A DNA stretch of 64,000 nt from Thuidium tamariscinum (GCA_947034885.2 OX344750.2:20206053-20270052), one strand, 5' to 3'; positions 11,425 to 24,365 are shown, counted from the stretch's first letter. Numbers and translations: made by a program. Notes: generated by a model not told the origin, from the letters alone.

Positions 11425-14400
11425 ATGGTTATGTTCATCGTTCTGGTAGTTGAAGCTCTCGGTGTCACAGGTTTGAACGCCGACGGATTAGCGCTCCTGG
11501 AATTTAAGAAAGCCATCACTTGGGATCCGCAGAACGCTTTACGAAACTGGAATGGCTCCGACGCCACTCCTTGCATGTGGACCGGCATCAGTTGCAGGAC
11601 CTTTCCAGGAATTCAGGAGGGTCAGGTGGTGGACATCACGCTCCCCAGGTGTGTGGGTCTCTAGTTTAAAGAGAGAATTTTCAGACTTGCATGGCTGTTT
11701 AAATTTGGGATTGTTTTTCCTGATGCATGACAGGAAGGTTGTTCCTGGTCTACTGTCTAATATGGCGTGATTCAGGGCGCCAAAGCTGTGACGTTTAAGA
11801 GCCCATAATTTCTAAAACTAGGGCAGGTAATTAACTAATAGATCTGAGGTTATAGTTGAGGAACTGATGAAACTGGTCACTTTCATTGACAATAATTAGC
11901 CATTCTTAAAGAATGTGAGGTGGAATTGTCTCCAGATATGCGCTTGGAGGAACCCTAACTCCGTCCCTCGGCAACCTTGCTTACCTCGAAACATTGAATT
12001 TGGACAGCAACAAGTTGAGCGGTCAAATTCCAAGCGAGCTTTTCAAATCTGTCAACATGATTCATCTGTATCTTTCGAACAACCTTTTGACGGGAGATCT
12101 CCCAAGCGAGATTCGCAACGTGGGCCGCCAGCTCCGCGTGCTGGAAGTGAATGGCAATAGATTGACAGCTCTACCGGAGAGCATCGTCTTCTGCTCCCAG
12201 CTTCAACGACTCCTTCTGAACAACAACAACTTCACAGGGATGCTTCCGATCGGAGGAGGGTCGAATTGGACACAGTTGCAGCGACTGGACTTGTCTGTGA
12301 ATCAATTCTACGGCACCATTCCTGACGACTTCGGCAACCTCACGGCATTACAGGTACTAACTTAAGCTTACTGTATCATGGGTGGCCATACCTGCCAAAT
12401 CCGTCCGCCACGTTAGAGTTTTTGTAACCGTAACGTCAAGAGGATGGGCGTCAGACCTCAACTTAGTAGAGCAGTCCACCGTCGCTTCGAACCTTACATT
12501 CGTTAGAATGGCGGATTCCAAGGAAATTGGAGTTGTTTCGATTGCACGACAGAACCCTCAGATCTACAGAAAAGTCCTAGTTTCGAGAGTTTGAGGAATT
12601 GAATGTCACAACTGGTACTCTGTGCACAAATTTAACAAATTTAAACGAATGTGAATCAGCCACTTTTAAGTGAACATGCACTTGAATTTCAGGGAACTAA
12701 CCTAGAGTTTCGCCAACGAGGGCATTGAATGCGACTGGCTATTAGCTGTTGGTTCCCACTTGGCCAGGAGATTCCTTGACCCCATCCCTGGTCAAAATTC
12801 GTCAAAAACAATGGCCCTGCCCAGTTGTTTAAAAAAAACAAAATTCGTCAAAAAAAGAGAGAGAAGTGAGGGCGTTCTATGCCAAGCGGAGCATTGATTT
12901 TAAGTGACATAAATGCTGAGAATCCAGGGATAGCGGTTCATCCAATAATGATTCTATTTAAAGCGAAAACGAGTCGCATCTCACTCGGCTACTCTTGCGC
13001 TCACGAAATGACCGAACTTCTTCTTCATTTCAAACTGTCAGTGGAAGAGGATCAGCAGAAATGGGAGAAGGGACATGTAGTGGCTCTTAGAGACATGTAT
13101 ATTAGTGGCTCTTAGAGAACACTACAGTGCCGATGCATGCATTCGGAGAGGGGAGGGCATTCGGTACTGGCTGGTGGGGAACAGGGGATACAGCCAAGCC
13201 ATAAAACACACGAGGACCAAGGTGAAGAGCAAGGTCAATCCGATTCCACATTCTGGTTTCAAACACCGATACCGTCTGCTGGAAACTCGTCTCTGCACCT
13301 TCGTTTGGCTGAGTAGATTTCAGATCGATATACAGCTAGTACATGAGAGAATGTTTGACTGAGTAGAATCGAGATACACTGCGTGACCGAATGTGGGTCT
13401 GAGATCGATACCCTCTTACCCCCCTCGAGAGATTCTTGTCCACTATTACGCAGTCCAGTCCAATCATCCAGAGTATCTTACGATCAAATGCTCGTGCTGC
13501 AACAGGACGCTCTTAATCTTTCCAGCAACCACCTGTCGGGCTCCATTCCGCCCTCTCTATCAAATCTCCAAGAGATTTTCATCGACTTCAGCAACAACGA
13601 TTTCTCGGGTCCGATTCCATCAAACTCCTACTTCCGTTCTTTGGGCGAACCCGCTTTCACTGGCAACCCTTCTCTCTGCGGTTCCCCTCTAAAGATCGAA
13701 TGCACGCCATCGGCTAGCGCCACTGCAAAAGGGTCATCACGCTTGAGCAAAGGCGCCCTCATTGGCATCTCCGTTGGGTGTGGCGCTGCGGCGTTTCTCA
13801 TTATGGCGACTCTCGTCTTTTACTTGGTCCTGCGTAAGCTGGCGCTCGCGAAGAAGACTCTGCCCAGGACTGATAGTGCGTTGCGCGGCTGTCTGTGCTC
13901 GTGGCGAGAGTCGGGGAGTAGAAGGCACTCAGGTGGGGAGGAAGAGGAGGAGGAGGATGGTGAAGGGGAGCTTGTGCATTTGAGTGGCGTGTTGGGGTTC
14001 AGTTTGGAGGAATTGCTAAGAGGATCGGCGTATGTGTTGGGGAAAAGTGGGGTGGGGATTGTGTACAAGGCGGTGCTGGACGAAGGGCAGGTTGTGGCTG
14101 TGAGAAGGTTAGGTGGTGGTGCAGAGCAGAGGCAGAAAGAGTTCGAGGCGGAAGTGAAGACCATTGCGCATGTGCGACATCCCAATATTGTCTGTCTGCA
14201 TTCGTTCTCGTGGACAGCGGATGAGAAGCTGCTGATTTATGACTACCTGTCCAACGGCAGCTTAGAAATGGCCCTTTACGGTACGTTTCCAGTAGAAGAT
14301 CGAGATTCCATCTTGTGCGAAATGGAATCGTGTTCTAGATGATGAATCAAGCATTGATGAAATCAAAGCTGGGATTTGAGTTGGCGTGTGCAGGCAGACC

Positions 14401-15315
14401 GGAGAGATCGAAGGGGTTTCTAACGTGGGAGGCACGACTGCGAATCGCACGAGGAGTTGCCCAAGGTATTGCACACATACACGAGTGCAGCTCCAAAAAC
14501 TACGTCCACGGTGACATTAAGCCTGCCAATATTCTTCTGGATGCTTTCCTGGAAGCTCGAGTTGCCGATTTCGGATTGCAGCGATTGCTCGCTCTTGGGG
14601 AACCCGAGCCCCTGAAGGAGGTCGGAAGCACAAGGGGTGACAATGGTACCCGAACTCCGTCATCTCCTGGTTAGCATCTGTTCCCCCTTCCACCATCTGT
14701 TCAATAGAGTCTCTACTTTTTTTACCATTATCGCCTCTTGGTCCAATTCTTAGTGCTTGCATGTGAGTGAATTGCAGGAACTGGAAGGAACGCAAGGAGT
14801 CCAAGACGAGACCATATGGTCGCGCCATTCATGATGGGAGTGTACCACGCTCCAGAAGTAGTAAGTACAAAAAGACTCACTCAGAAGAGCGATGTCTACT
14901 CTTTCGGGGTTGTGTTGCTGGAGCTTCTCACAGGCAGGTCTCCTTTCCAGCAACTTGCTACTGGAAATCTTGATCTGGTGTCATGGATGCGTGCCGCTCT
15001 CCAGGAGAAGAGAGCCCTCTCTGAAATCCTCGATCCTTTCTTGCTGAAAAGCAGCAAAGAACAGAGCAAAATCATTGAAACCTTACAGGTAAGAAACTAG
15101 GAACCCTGGAATTCATTTCTTGTTCGGAATTTATGTTCCCTTTAACTTTCGTATTCGGCACATAAATGTGGTCGTTATCTGCAATCGATGTAAGAGGTGT
15201 TCAAACATCTGGGTTTGCATCGCAGGTAGCTTTGGCGTGCATAGCGGTGAACCCTGATACTCGGCCGAAGATGAAGCAAGTTGCGGAACTGTTCGAAGTC
15301 CTTGTAAGCTCGTGA
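11425..15315 (+). CDS. LRR receptor-like protein kinase, ZAR1-like (LRR-RLK subfamily III)
   Basis: The protein is a plasma-membrane receptor kinase of about 697 residues. Modelled exons are 11425-11648, 11936-12353, 13506-14280, 14394-14669, 14778-15088 and 15226-15315; phases agree at every junction and introns are GT-AG. In order it shows a short signal peptide ([13 protein letters not shown]), an LRRNT cap with [16 protein letters not shown], about six leucine-rich repeats, one membrane span (about residues 297-323), an acidic Glu-rich juxtamembrane stretch and a kinase domain from about residue 375. The glycine loop is GKSGVG. The usual beta-3 Lys context VAVK reads VAVRR, the catalytic loop is HGDIKPAN (HGD, not HRD), DFG is intact and APE is present. 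Arabidopsis ZAR1-type kinases share the VRR and HGD forms, so signalling with weak or no catalysis is plausible. The ATG at 11425 was preferred because it places the hydrophobic segment at the N terminus; an in-frame ATG at 11332 would add 31 residues. Ligand and pathway are unknown. Confidence 0.9.
12354..13505 (+). other. Long second intron of the receptor kinase
   Basis: This 1152-bp intron is far longer than the other introns of the gene (about 110-290 bp). It separates the LRR exon from the exon holding the last LRR, membrane span and N-lobe. It contains a short duplicated phrase (GTGGCTCTTAGAGA near 13080-13117) and no recognisable gene. Confidence 0.8.
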
Positions 15316-16655
15316 CAGGAATTGAATTGAAGGACCTCATTTGACAACTCGACGATGGGCACAAATCCTCTGGCTCTTAAAAACGAAACTTGAACTCGAC
15401 AAAGTGGTTTAATTTCCGGCAGTGCGACAATTGTTTGAAAAGAAATTAGAGAGCTGTTGACAGAAGCTTGATTAGCCTGATTAGCAATGGGCAATCTCAG
15501 GAGCAACTCCTTGCGCACTCCCTTGACGACCTGATTGGCAACCGAAATCAGCTTCACGAAGGTTTGTCAATTAAGCCATACTTTTGATATGTTCAATCAT
15601 AAGAGCGGTACCGTCCTGTGGGCATCAACGAAGTTCAGGTCAACTGCTGGATTAGAGTAAACTAGAAAGGAGCGGTTGCTTCTAATTATAAAAAGAGTTA
15701 CTTTTTTCCTTCATTAAAAAACATTTACTCTTTTGCATATTTGGATTTTTTTCTCATCTGTATCACAAGTGCTTGCTGTAGCTCAAAGGAGTATTTCACC
15801 CCTAAGCGTCCCGATTCACTGATGCAGAGCAAGGAGCCCTTCAAATGGAAAAATCTTTGACCAGGCAGAAAACGAAATTTTCGGCAACTTACCCTAACGG
15901 AAGTTCTCCTAACGGACGTTCAATGAAAACATCACGACACCTAAGAAACTTTGACGTCATTGAATATTACTCTGAATTAAATCAATGCAGAGAATGTACT
16001 GAAGCTACACAACAGACTGTCCATGTCTTCATTTGAAATCAAGAGAAAATATGAACTAAGCACAGGAAGGGAGGGATTCAAGGATAGGACGAGATAGACA
16101 AACTGTAACAGTCAACGATTTAATTTAGGTGAAATAAATTACAGCTTGAGAAGAATCTAAACACAAGGTCGCTATTTCTGTCATTTTTCCTCTTCTTCCC
16201 ATCCCTGCATGAGATTCAAAATATTGAGTGACCATTCTAGCACATCACTGAAGAATAGACAAAAATTGCTTTTCAACATTTGTGGATTTATTTAACCTCT
16301 TTCGTTTAGCTCTTAAGCAAGCTTTAGTCTACGTATGACTGATGTACAGTACAACGGACACAGCCTCAGACCTGTTTGAAGTTTCCACGATATATTTTCC
16401 ACGTGAAGGAGACAAAGATGTCCAAAGTAGAGCAATCAAGTCTTCAATCAACCGGAGCAAAACTCTGTACGAGCTCAAGCATAGAGATGATCATATTGCT
16501 AGTGTTACTTTTTCTTTCATCATGAATAAAGTCGACGTATCAAGTTTAAAGTCATGAGATAGCCTTAAAAGAGACAGTTCTCTTCAGAAATAGATGGAGA
16601 GACTCCTCTAATAGAAATCCACCGGATTCATGAAGTGCTAATGGTAGTCCATTTC
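15316..16655. other. Convergent 3' intergenic region
   Basis: This interval lies between the ends of the plus-strand receptor kinase and the minus-strand SMP-30-like gene. It should hold both 3' UTRs. Short open frames lack coding character and no repeat was recognised. Confidence 0.55.
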
Positions 16656-18957
16656 CTACAAAGTGAATGCCCGTGAGAATGACGAGCCCTTTGCTCCTGG
16701 TACATGCACTCTGAACAGCCCCCCTTTGTGCTCGGATTTCCCTCCTTTCTGCTCTTCACCTGCCAGACATTCCCATCCACAAAATCCCCAAGCACGAACT
16801 CAACACTTGCAAACTTTTATAATCCCCTAATTACACTGCCTGTCCTCAAAACAATACAATACAATACAATTGCAAGTCAATCACGGACAAGGAGTTCATG
16901 TTCACCTCTAGCTCCAGATGTCACATACAGTTCGCTCAAATCCTTTCCTGTAAATCCATCCCACTTGCAATTTTAGAGCACCTACAGGTCCCATTCATTA
17001 AAGACATATAATGACGCATTGTTAGCCTGTCTAGTAGATCACAACAGACGTTGGTCCAAAAGGTGCTTCATCGATTTCGCAAAAGCTCACCAACATCCAC
17101 ACACAAGAAAACGGCTTCACGTCTTTCATATCACGAATATGGAAAAGGCAATAATCTATCAGTTGTCACTAAATCATGATGGCCGCAACCTATGACGGAA
17201 GCCGCAAGCTGAAGGTCGATGCAATACCTCCAAACACCAGACTTGAAGGACACAGAACCGGCAGTTTAATAGTCATGATTTTAGTCTGAGTTTCAGGGTC
17301 AATCTGAACGATAGCCCCGCCCCCATACAATGCCACCCACAGTTTGCCATCTGCGTCAATCGTCATGCCGTCCGGAACACCTGCAAATGCACCTCTGTGT
17401 CTATAAGCTGCACTCCATCGATTTTACAGTAAACTTGAAGACCTTTGGTTTGGTATTAACCCTGAAGCGCTCCGACGTCCATTTTCTGGACGATGAACAG
17501 AGGGCTTCAAGGCACTGTTTCATCCAATTAACTTCTCATTTATCAAATGTAACACTTGAATCTAGAAAAGGCAACCTCCCTTAATGATCAAATTCATTAA
17601 ATTCTGGTAAATGATATATCTGTACAAAGCTATAAGCAAAAATGTGCAAAAATTCAAAAAAGGATTGAGACGTTTCAGGGTTAAACTACTGCGGACACTT
17701 GTCTTTTCGAACAACTCAAAATTCAAAGTATGTACTACAGCATGACAATAAGTCCCCAAGTGGAAACGTCCTCGTACCTTGTGTTTTGGGAATGTGTGCA
17801 ACGCTCCTTCGGTTGCTGATCCCACCTTCAAGTGCATCGAAATCAAAAACACTCACCTCCTGAATTGAGAGTTAGGATACCTTTCCAGGATTGAAAATTC
17901 TCATTAGAAGAAATTCCAGAGTCCAAGGCACTAAGTTCCCTGAATTCACCATTGCACTATCCTTGGAGAAATTTGGTTTTGCATGAAGGAAAATGTATTA
18001 TGAACACATTTGACAGGACCCCATTGGTGCTCCGAGGTTGTGCACTTAAGCAAGACAGGGTTGGGCGTACTCGGGTACTCAGTAAAAACTCAGGGACCAA
18101 ATCTGCAAAATTCTCTTCTAACAGTGCAACATAAGGGGAGTGTCAAAATGTGAGTTTCTGGTTCCGAAAACAGAGGGCATTCTGTTCCGAGACCTGAAAT
18201 CTTTACGAAGGGCAAGAAAATGTTTGACTAAGAATAGTAAGGCAACAAACTTGGAAGGAAATAGTGTTATCTCTGAGTGCACAAATGGCGAGCTCTGACA
18301 CCCCCTCAAGCGGACTTTCTGCAATGGATAGGACGCAAGCAATGCTTCTCTGCGATGTCGAGAGGGTAGAGCACGGCATACCGGTTTCAATGAATCGATG
18401 TAGTACATGTGCTGGCCAAACCAGTCGGTCCCATTAGAGATTCCGACCTGGTCCAACTTCTCCACGAGCTCATACGCAGACGCATCCGAGGCTGGCACAA
18501 CCGGAGACGCGCGCTGCAAACAGTACAAGCGGCCCTTGGTACCATTTTTAGGATTTCGGGACGCGTCCATGGCCATAGAGCCCGCCCACAGACGGCCCTG
18601 GAAATCCACCTTCCCGTCGTTCATCCGGATTTTGGTGTCGGCATCCAGGTGCGAGTCCGGAATGGCTGCGATGTGGGAGTGCGCGCTGTCGTCGGCGTCG
18701 AAATTCACAGGCACAATGGTCGTGTCGAGGGAAGCCAAGAGGTCGTAACCAGGCAAGGCGGGTGAAGATAATGGGACAATGTGACCCACGAGACGGCTGC
18801 TTGTTGCAACCTCGCGCACAGGAAGATTGGCGACAGTGTCGAAGCTCAAGATCTTAAAGCCCTCAATGTCCACGAACCGCAGCATGCCTGAAGGGTACGA
18901 AACCGGGCTCTCTCCTAACCTACAATGGCTATCCATCGCCAATTCCACCTTCGCCAT
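16656..18957 (-). CDS. SMP-30/gluconolactonase/regucalcin-like protein
   Basis: This is a six-bladed beta-propeller sugar-lactone hydrolase of the SMP-30/regucalcin family, about 318 residues, close to the usual 300. Exons in gene order are 18957-18382, 17859-17778, 17380-17228, 16947-16906 and 16759-16656; all junctions are GT-AG with matching phase, including a 42-bp fourth exon. The divalent-metal ligands of the family are visible: Glu in LGESP, Asn in GISNGTDW and Asp in VPDG. The substrate-side RMNDGKVD and GRLWAGSM motifs are also present, as are [31 protein letters not shown] and LYVTSG. The C terminus ([16 protein letters not shown]) matches the family's last strand. An in-frame ATG lies 8 codons upstream (18981), but [10 protein letters not shown] fits the family N terminus better. 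The family hydrolyses aldonolactones; the exact substrate is unknown. It is probably cytosolic, as no signal peptide is seen. Confidence 0.9.
17460..17680. mobile_element. TTAA-flanked MITE inside an intron of the SMP-30-like gene
   Basis: This 221-bp element is flanked by TTAA (17456-17459, 17681-17684). Its ends are inverted: the left reads CCCTGAAGCGCTCCGACGTC and the right, on the other strand, CCCTGAAACGTCTCAATCC. The phrase CCATTTTCTGG followed by ACGATGAAC is shared with the 222-bp unit at 54224-54445, so it belongs to the same family. TTAA targets with CCC termini suggest a piggyBac-like origin. It lies wholly between exons 2 and 3, in an intron. Confidence 0.65.
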
Positions 18958-20364
18958 TCTGCTTCCAATCCCTAAGCTCACCTCTCAACAACCCCTCCCA
19001 CCAGTACTGTAGCTCGAAACCTAGCGAGCTCCAAATGCAACCACAAGCAAAGCCTGAAATGTAAAAACGTGGGTGAGCTCCAAACTCAACCACGAGCAAA
19101 GCCTGAAATGTAGGAAAGCTAGAATAGTTACAACATGCGAGCTCGAAATGCAACAGACAGAAATGTCAAACTCTAGCTAGCCCAGAGACTACAGCCGTGG
19201 GATTGCTCGCTTCTAAAAAGCAGAGCATCTGCAGTCTTCCCATTTTGTCGCTTTTGGTGATCTCTTCTTTGAATCCACACTTTGGGTGACATTCCAAGTG
19301 TCAGTCTCGGTGTGTGGTCCTCTTTCACAGCCTTCTCGTGGCTGTGACTTGCTTCGGAGGTGATTTTGTTTGCTCAGAGCGTTCAATCTCTTTCACCCCA
19401 GTAATATCATATTCGCTAATATATTTTGATAATAAGTGTGAACTTTTCACTTCAAGATTATGTGCACAGTGGAATTGAGTGTCTGATCTCAATTCTTGTT
19501 CAAGGACAAGAATGATGGAATTGATTAAAACTACAAATCAATTTCAGTAGTATCGAAACATTCATTTCTCTTCATGAAAAGCATGATTGTTTGAGGTTGG
19601 TAATGCTTATGTAAACTATCAAATCTGCAAGAAGTAATTGAAAAGGAAGTGGCTATTTTTATTGAGTACAACACAATAAGTCTTACTAATCTAGCTTTTT
19701 ACATGGAGACGAAGATAGCCAGAAATGTCCAAGCTTTCACCTTGACGCAAGAATTAAATATTCCTGATGCACCCAATCAGTTGTCAAGAAAAATCAATCC
19801 TCACGATTAAGTAGAAAACGACTAATTACAAATTAGTTTCATTCTGCCAGTCGTGAAATAGTGAGTGCGAACAGAAGTTTCAAAGTTTTATATCAATTCA
19901 AGTTATTTAAGGCAGGCGAATCTCCTGTCAGCACACAGTATTGTAGTATGAAAATGTACACTGAAAGCAGTGACTGATTTCGCTGTTAACAATCTGTGAA
20001 TTGTAGAGCCTTTAAGTAATATTGTAAGGCTACAGATGACGCACCTGTAGTCGTGATGTAAGGTAAATTGAAATGCATCTGATTGAACTCAAAATGCAAA
20101 TCACCAGCGACACCTAAAGAGCTGCAGGATTAGCAGCAGCTCCTTATCTGTGACTCCTTCACTGACATGCAGCAACGAGCTGCTCATTTATCTTCCGCAT
20201 TTTGGTCACATAGTTCATGGACAAGTATCAGAATATGGCTTGCATGCCAGGAAAAATGAAAGTAAAGATGTCTAAAACTTGAAATACTGCAAACCGTTTA
20301 CAATAAGACTTTGAATGACCGACAATCCTTTAGTTACAAACACGAAACCAATCAATAAATCCAA
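18958..20364. other. Intergenic region with short tandem repeat
   Basis: This region is upstream of the SMP-30-like gene and downstream of the coiled-coil gene. It holds a tandem repeat near 19025-19155 and otherwise no recognisable gene. It should include the promoter of the SMP-30-like gene, but no box could be fixed. Confidence 0.5.
19027..19155. repeat. Imperfect tandem repeat next to the SMP-30-like gene start
   Basis: Two adjacent copies of a roughly 48-bp unit contain GAGCTCCAAA, then a CAACCAC phrase and AAGCCTGAAATGTA. A third partial copy (GAGCTCGAAATGCAAC) follows near 19139. Confidence 0.7.
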
Positions 20365-23300
20365 CTAAAGCCGCAAGAAAACGCCAATCACCTCCCTCAG
20401 CTTCATGATTTCGTGTTGAGCAGAAGCCAGAAGAGTCAATTCCTTTAATGCCAGAACACTCGCTTTGGTGTTCTCATCGCCAGAGCCTTCGCTTGCAGCC
20501 TTCGGGCTCAGGAACTGCAAGTACACTTCAAATCACACGTTCATGCATTCATTCTCTAATCTCAGAATAACATCCAATTTACACAAGTTATTACCACTTC
20601 AAACACTAGTACTGGGGTTTTAGAACTGCCAACATAATATGCAGAAGTTGTAGCCTTAAGGTGTCAGACAAGATGCTGGAGCACACATTGCTTTTCTCAC
20701 AGTTCATTCTTCACCATGAGTCTCCATCTGCTCAAGGTTAAGATCTGACATGGTGCACAATACTCCGTATAATTTTGTGCAAGACAGAATACAATACTGC
20801 TCCTGCTAAAGAATGTTATGAATTGAGGGTTACAAGTCACCTGTGGTCGTGAGTCTGAAAATTTTCCACAATGTGTTACAGTTGCAGCGTAATGTGATTG
20901 CTGCAGAGTCTCTTTGCTACTGCAATCACTCGAGCTGTGGGACCACGTATTCAAATCAGAAGCACGGGGGTTGCAGCCCTTCGTCCCAGATGTCTCGGTA
21001 TGCCATGAGCCGGATGCTGAAACGCTTGACGCCACACTCAAGTTTCCTTCCTCGACTTCTTCCTGGGAGTATCTGCGTCCTTTGTAGGGACTATTTCCAC
21101 AAGTTGTAGATTCCACCTTCGTACACAATACACCCGATTTGGAAGCATTTGCACTCAAGCGTGCGTCCGGTGTTTGTTGTGACAAGATGCGATTCTGCTG
21201 GTGCTGGTCTGATGAGCTAATAGTCATAGAAGTACTGTTCCTCAACTTTTCATGCCAATTCACTTTCATCTCTTCTGTCAGGTTCTGGTTACTGCGCCGA
21301 AGCTGAGCCTGCTACCAGAACCCTGACCATGTTAGTTTGCTTAACCCTTTCGAGGCCTGTTTGCACCAATCGAGCAGAGTGTGTAATTCAAGAAGCTCAC
21401 CAAGTCATCTAGCAGCTGTGCCTTTTCATCTCCCAGAGCGTTTCGAACCCTTCGAAGCTCCTGGTCATATTGAACCACGGCAGATCCATGATCCTGGCTC
21501 TTTAATTCCTTCACCTGATATTTCACCAATACCTTAGTTACTACCCAGGTTTCGTACTGAGCTAAGCATGAAAAGAAACAACGAGACAGTGGGCTTGATG
21601 TTCAACGACCTTCCTTGCAGAAGCTGAACTCACTCTCTTACAAAATGATATGATTGTTAATCTACCTGCCGCTCTAACAACTCGTTCTTGAGGATCATTT
21701 CCTTCCTGTCAACAAGCAACTCTTCCAATTTGAGCTCTGCAGCCTTCCCAACTACAGTGCTCAGCTCAAGAGCCTGCATGAGTTCGTCGCACTGGTCTGC
21801 TTTCTGAATGACTGCGAACTGCCCAACCCTTAACTGTTCTCAGGCCATTACTTGGGGCTGAATTATAGCAACAACGCTGCTGGCATCAGGGAATTTCTAA
21901 TTTTGAAAAGAATCAAATTGCACAATGTGGAAGTAGTCCTGTGGGAGACTATACCTTTGCTTCTTCGTACTTCTTCTGGAAGGCTCCAGCCTCAATCTGT
22001 AACGTCTTCTGAGAGTCCTCCATCTTGGCATTTTGGTGTTCCAATTGCCCTTGCTGAACAGAAAAATTCAACGAGTGAAGTGAACCCAACTGCAGAAACA
22101 AAACTTTCAACCAATGATGAGGCATTGAAAAAATCCCAAGCATCTATTTCGCAGAGCCTATGTTTGCACTCACCAAATTCGCAATTTGAGTTTGTAAATC
22201 TTGAATCAATTTACTGCTGGCCTGCAATAATCACCGAACACTGTGAGTAGACGTGCTGTGCACACGACATCCCAATTTGCAGGCAGCAGGATTGTCCTAG
22301 AATAAAGACTGGTCATACGTGAGCAAAGACTGATACACACTTCCCGTTATACCTCGTTAAGCATTCTACACTCCGCTGCTTCCATGTTCAGGCGTTCGAT
22401 TTCAGCCTCCTGGGCCACCGCCCAAGCATTGGTCTCCCGCTTCACCTGTGCATGCCAACAAATACACGTGTCTAGTTGCATACTTCACATTTTGGGTAGA
22501 AGACTGAAAACTGTTCTAATGGTTTTCAAGTAAAAAACTAAAACCACCTTATCAAGTTCCATGGTTGTTTCCCGAGCCACGGCTATGGACTGTGCTGCTG
22601 CCGTTGCCTGCTTCTGCGCCTCCTTCAGAGCTTCAGTCGCTATCTTCCCTCTGAGCTGCTCCGCATCATGCTCCTGCCGAAATGCCGTCGCTGGTGGCAC
22701 CCACCTACCAGATCGTATGTGAGTTTTGGCAATCAAAAAACAATGCCATTAGTGAATGTAATGTTGTGAGAGGCACGCTATACATGACGACTTGGCTATG
22801 AGTTTGAAGGCTTACACAAGGCCAATAAATTCTCCAGGTCCTGAACCCTAGACACAAGGTCAGCAGCAGCAGTTTCCACACTGGAAACATACACACGCAA
22901 CGCTTGCATTTCCTTCTCGCCATCCTCTCGTGCCCTTCCACACATCCAACAAAACCAGTTGATTATACCGTAAACTCGATCTTCGTGATCTATGACTCAT
23001 GTCAGCAAAGTAACTCCAGCCCATGACATGAATCCCAGACCCTGCAATGAAAGTCGATCTGAATCAATTTTTTAGGCTTTTGTCCTTATACCCAGACTGG
23101 CACAATCACACCTGGAATATTAAACAATCTGGGAACATTAGTAGTGCCGATCATAATTTGGTCGTTCCCCTTACAAAATCTGGCTACCAAAATGAACGCC
23201 ACGTACAAATCTGTCTTCTTAATTTTCGATCATTTTCAATCCTATGTCTAGGGCTTGTCCAATATTTGATACCCTAATCGAAACGCTCAGAGGAATCCAG

Positions 23301-23846
23301 GCAAGGGAGCTCACTTCTCAGAGGCTCGCAACGCAACCTGGAAATCCGAAAGCTTTCGATATAGTCCACTCCAGGTCTGCTGGTATTGCAGCCCAAGTTG
23401 CGTGACGCCTTCACTGCCAGCAACATTGGCGAAGGAGCCATTGCCAGAGATCACTGGCCATGGTAGGAGTGTCGCCCCATGGCCCTGCAACACCCCCTGA
23501 AGGCCAGAATGCGGAGACAAAGGCGGCAACCCTGATCTGGTGTCTCCTCTCCCCCCAGAAGCCGAGCAAAGATTCGAACAATAACATACAGAGGGTGGAG
23601 GTGTCGGCGGTTTGGTAATACCCGAGAAGTGTTGCGAGTAACTCTCGCAATCTGGCACAAAGACTTTACCGTAATTCACTCCACTGGGGCTATCAATGTT
23701 GCTCCCAATTCCCACAATCCCCATCATGCCTCCCCCCGCATTAGCACGGCAGCGTCATATTCATGTGCTCTCCTATCCAAGAGATTGCTCTCCTTCCTCG
23801 GCGAGGTACGTCACCTGGTGAAATTCTTTCCATCATCGTCTGCCAT
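20365..23846 (-). CDS. Coiled-coil protein of unknown function
   Basis: An eleven-exon model gives a protein of about 605 residues: 23846-23815, 23701-23315, 22934-22818, 22704-22548, 22445-22353, 22221-22174, 22053-21955, 21818-21666, 21514-21401, 21308-20841 and 20514-20365. Introns are GT-AG and phases agree. The first exon (MADDDGKNFT) is the least certain; an alternative ATG at 23727 keeps the same frame. The N-terminal third is low-complexity (PPTPPPS, Gly-rich). From YQQTWSGLYRKLSDFQVALR onward there are long heptad-like helices rich in Glu, Lys, Gln and Ala, typical of a coiled coil. A Ser-rich segment lies in the tenth exon (VASSVSASGSW), and the C terminus ends with another helix (QHEIMKLREVIGVFLRL). 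No catalytic domain, signal peptide or membrane span is seen. A scaffold or tether role is only a guess, and the family was not recognised. Confidence 0.78.
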
Positions 23847-24365
23847 GATGGAATGAAACACGGGATCCTTTCTTGGCAAAGAAACAGCACCACCTAAAGC
23901 CAAGATTCAGAACTTTCTGGATACCAGAATTGAAAAATTGCAACAAATGGGATGCAGTCCATAGCACCATTCAATAGGTGCATTGCATTGCATTACTCGC
24001 ATGATCATCCAAGGGTTCAGCTATGACTGAATCGCGCAGGAATTTCAGACATTCAAACTCATCCTTCAGAGAGGTCCGAAACGAATCTTCAATCGTCTCA
24101 TCTTACAGACTTTGCGTGCACATATATATTCGTACGACTTCATATATGATCTCAAAAGTGAACGTCACGAATTGAATTGTATTCTTCAGTTGCTGAATGT
24201 GAGAATGCTGTCAACACATGCAGATTCATGGATCCAAGGTATGATTGGGGTGGAAGCTCTTGCTTCTTACCCCTTGCGGAGGAAGGGGAGGCATGGCGGA
24301 GACCCGGGGGATCCTAAGTGGCCTATAACTGTAACCTCACAGGAAGTGCTTCATACGCTGAGGAC
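23847..24365. other. Upstream flank of the coiled-coil gene
   Basis: About 0.5 kb with no recognisable gene. It probably includes the promoter of the minus-strand coiled-coil gene. The 100-codon plus frame at 24112-24414 runs into the foldback arm and is not coding-like. Confidence 0.5.
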
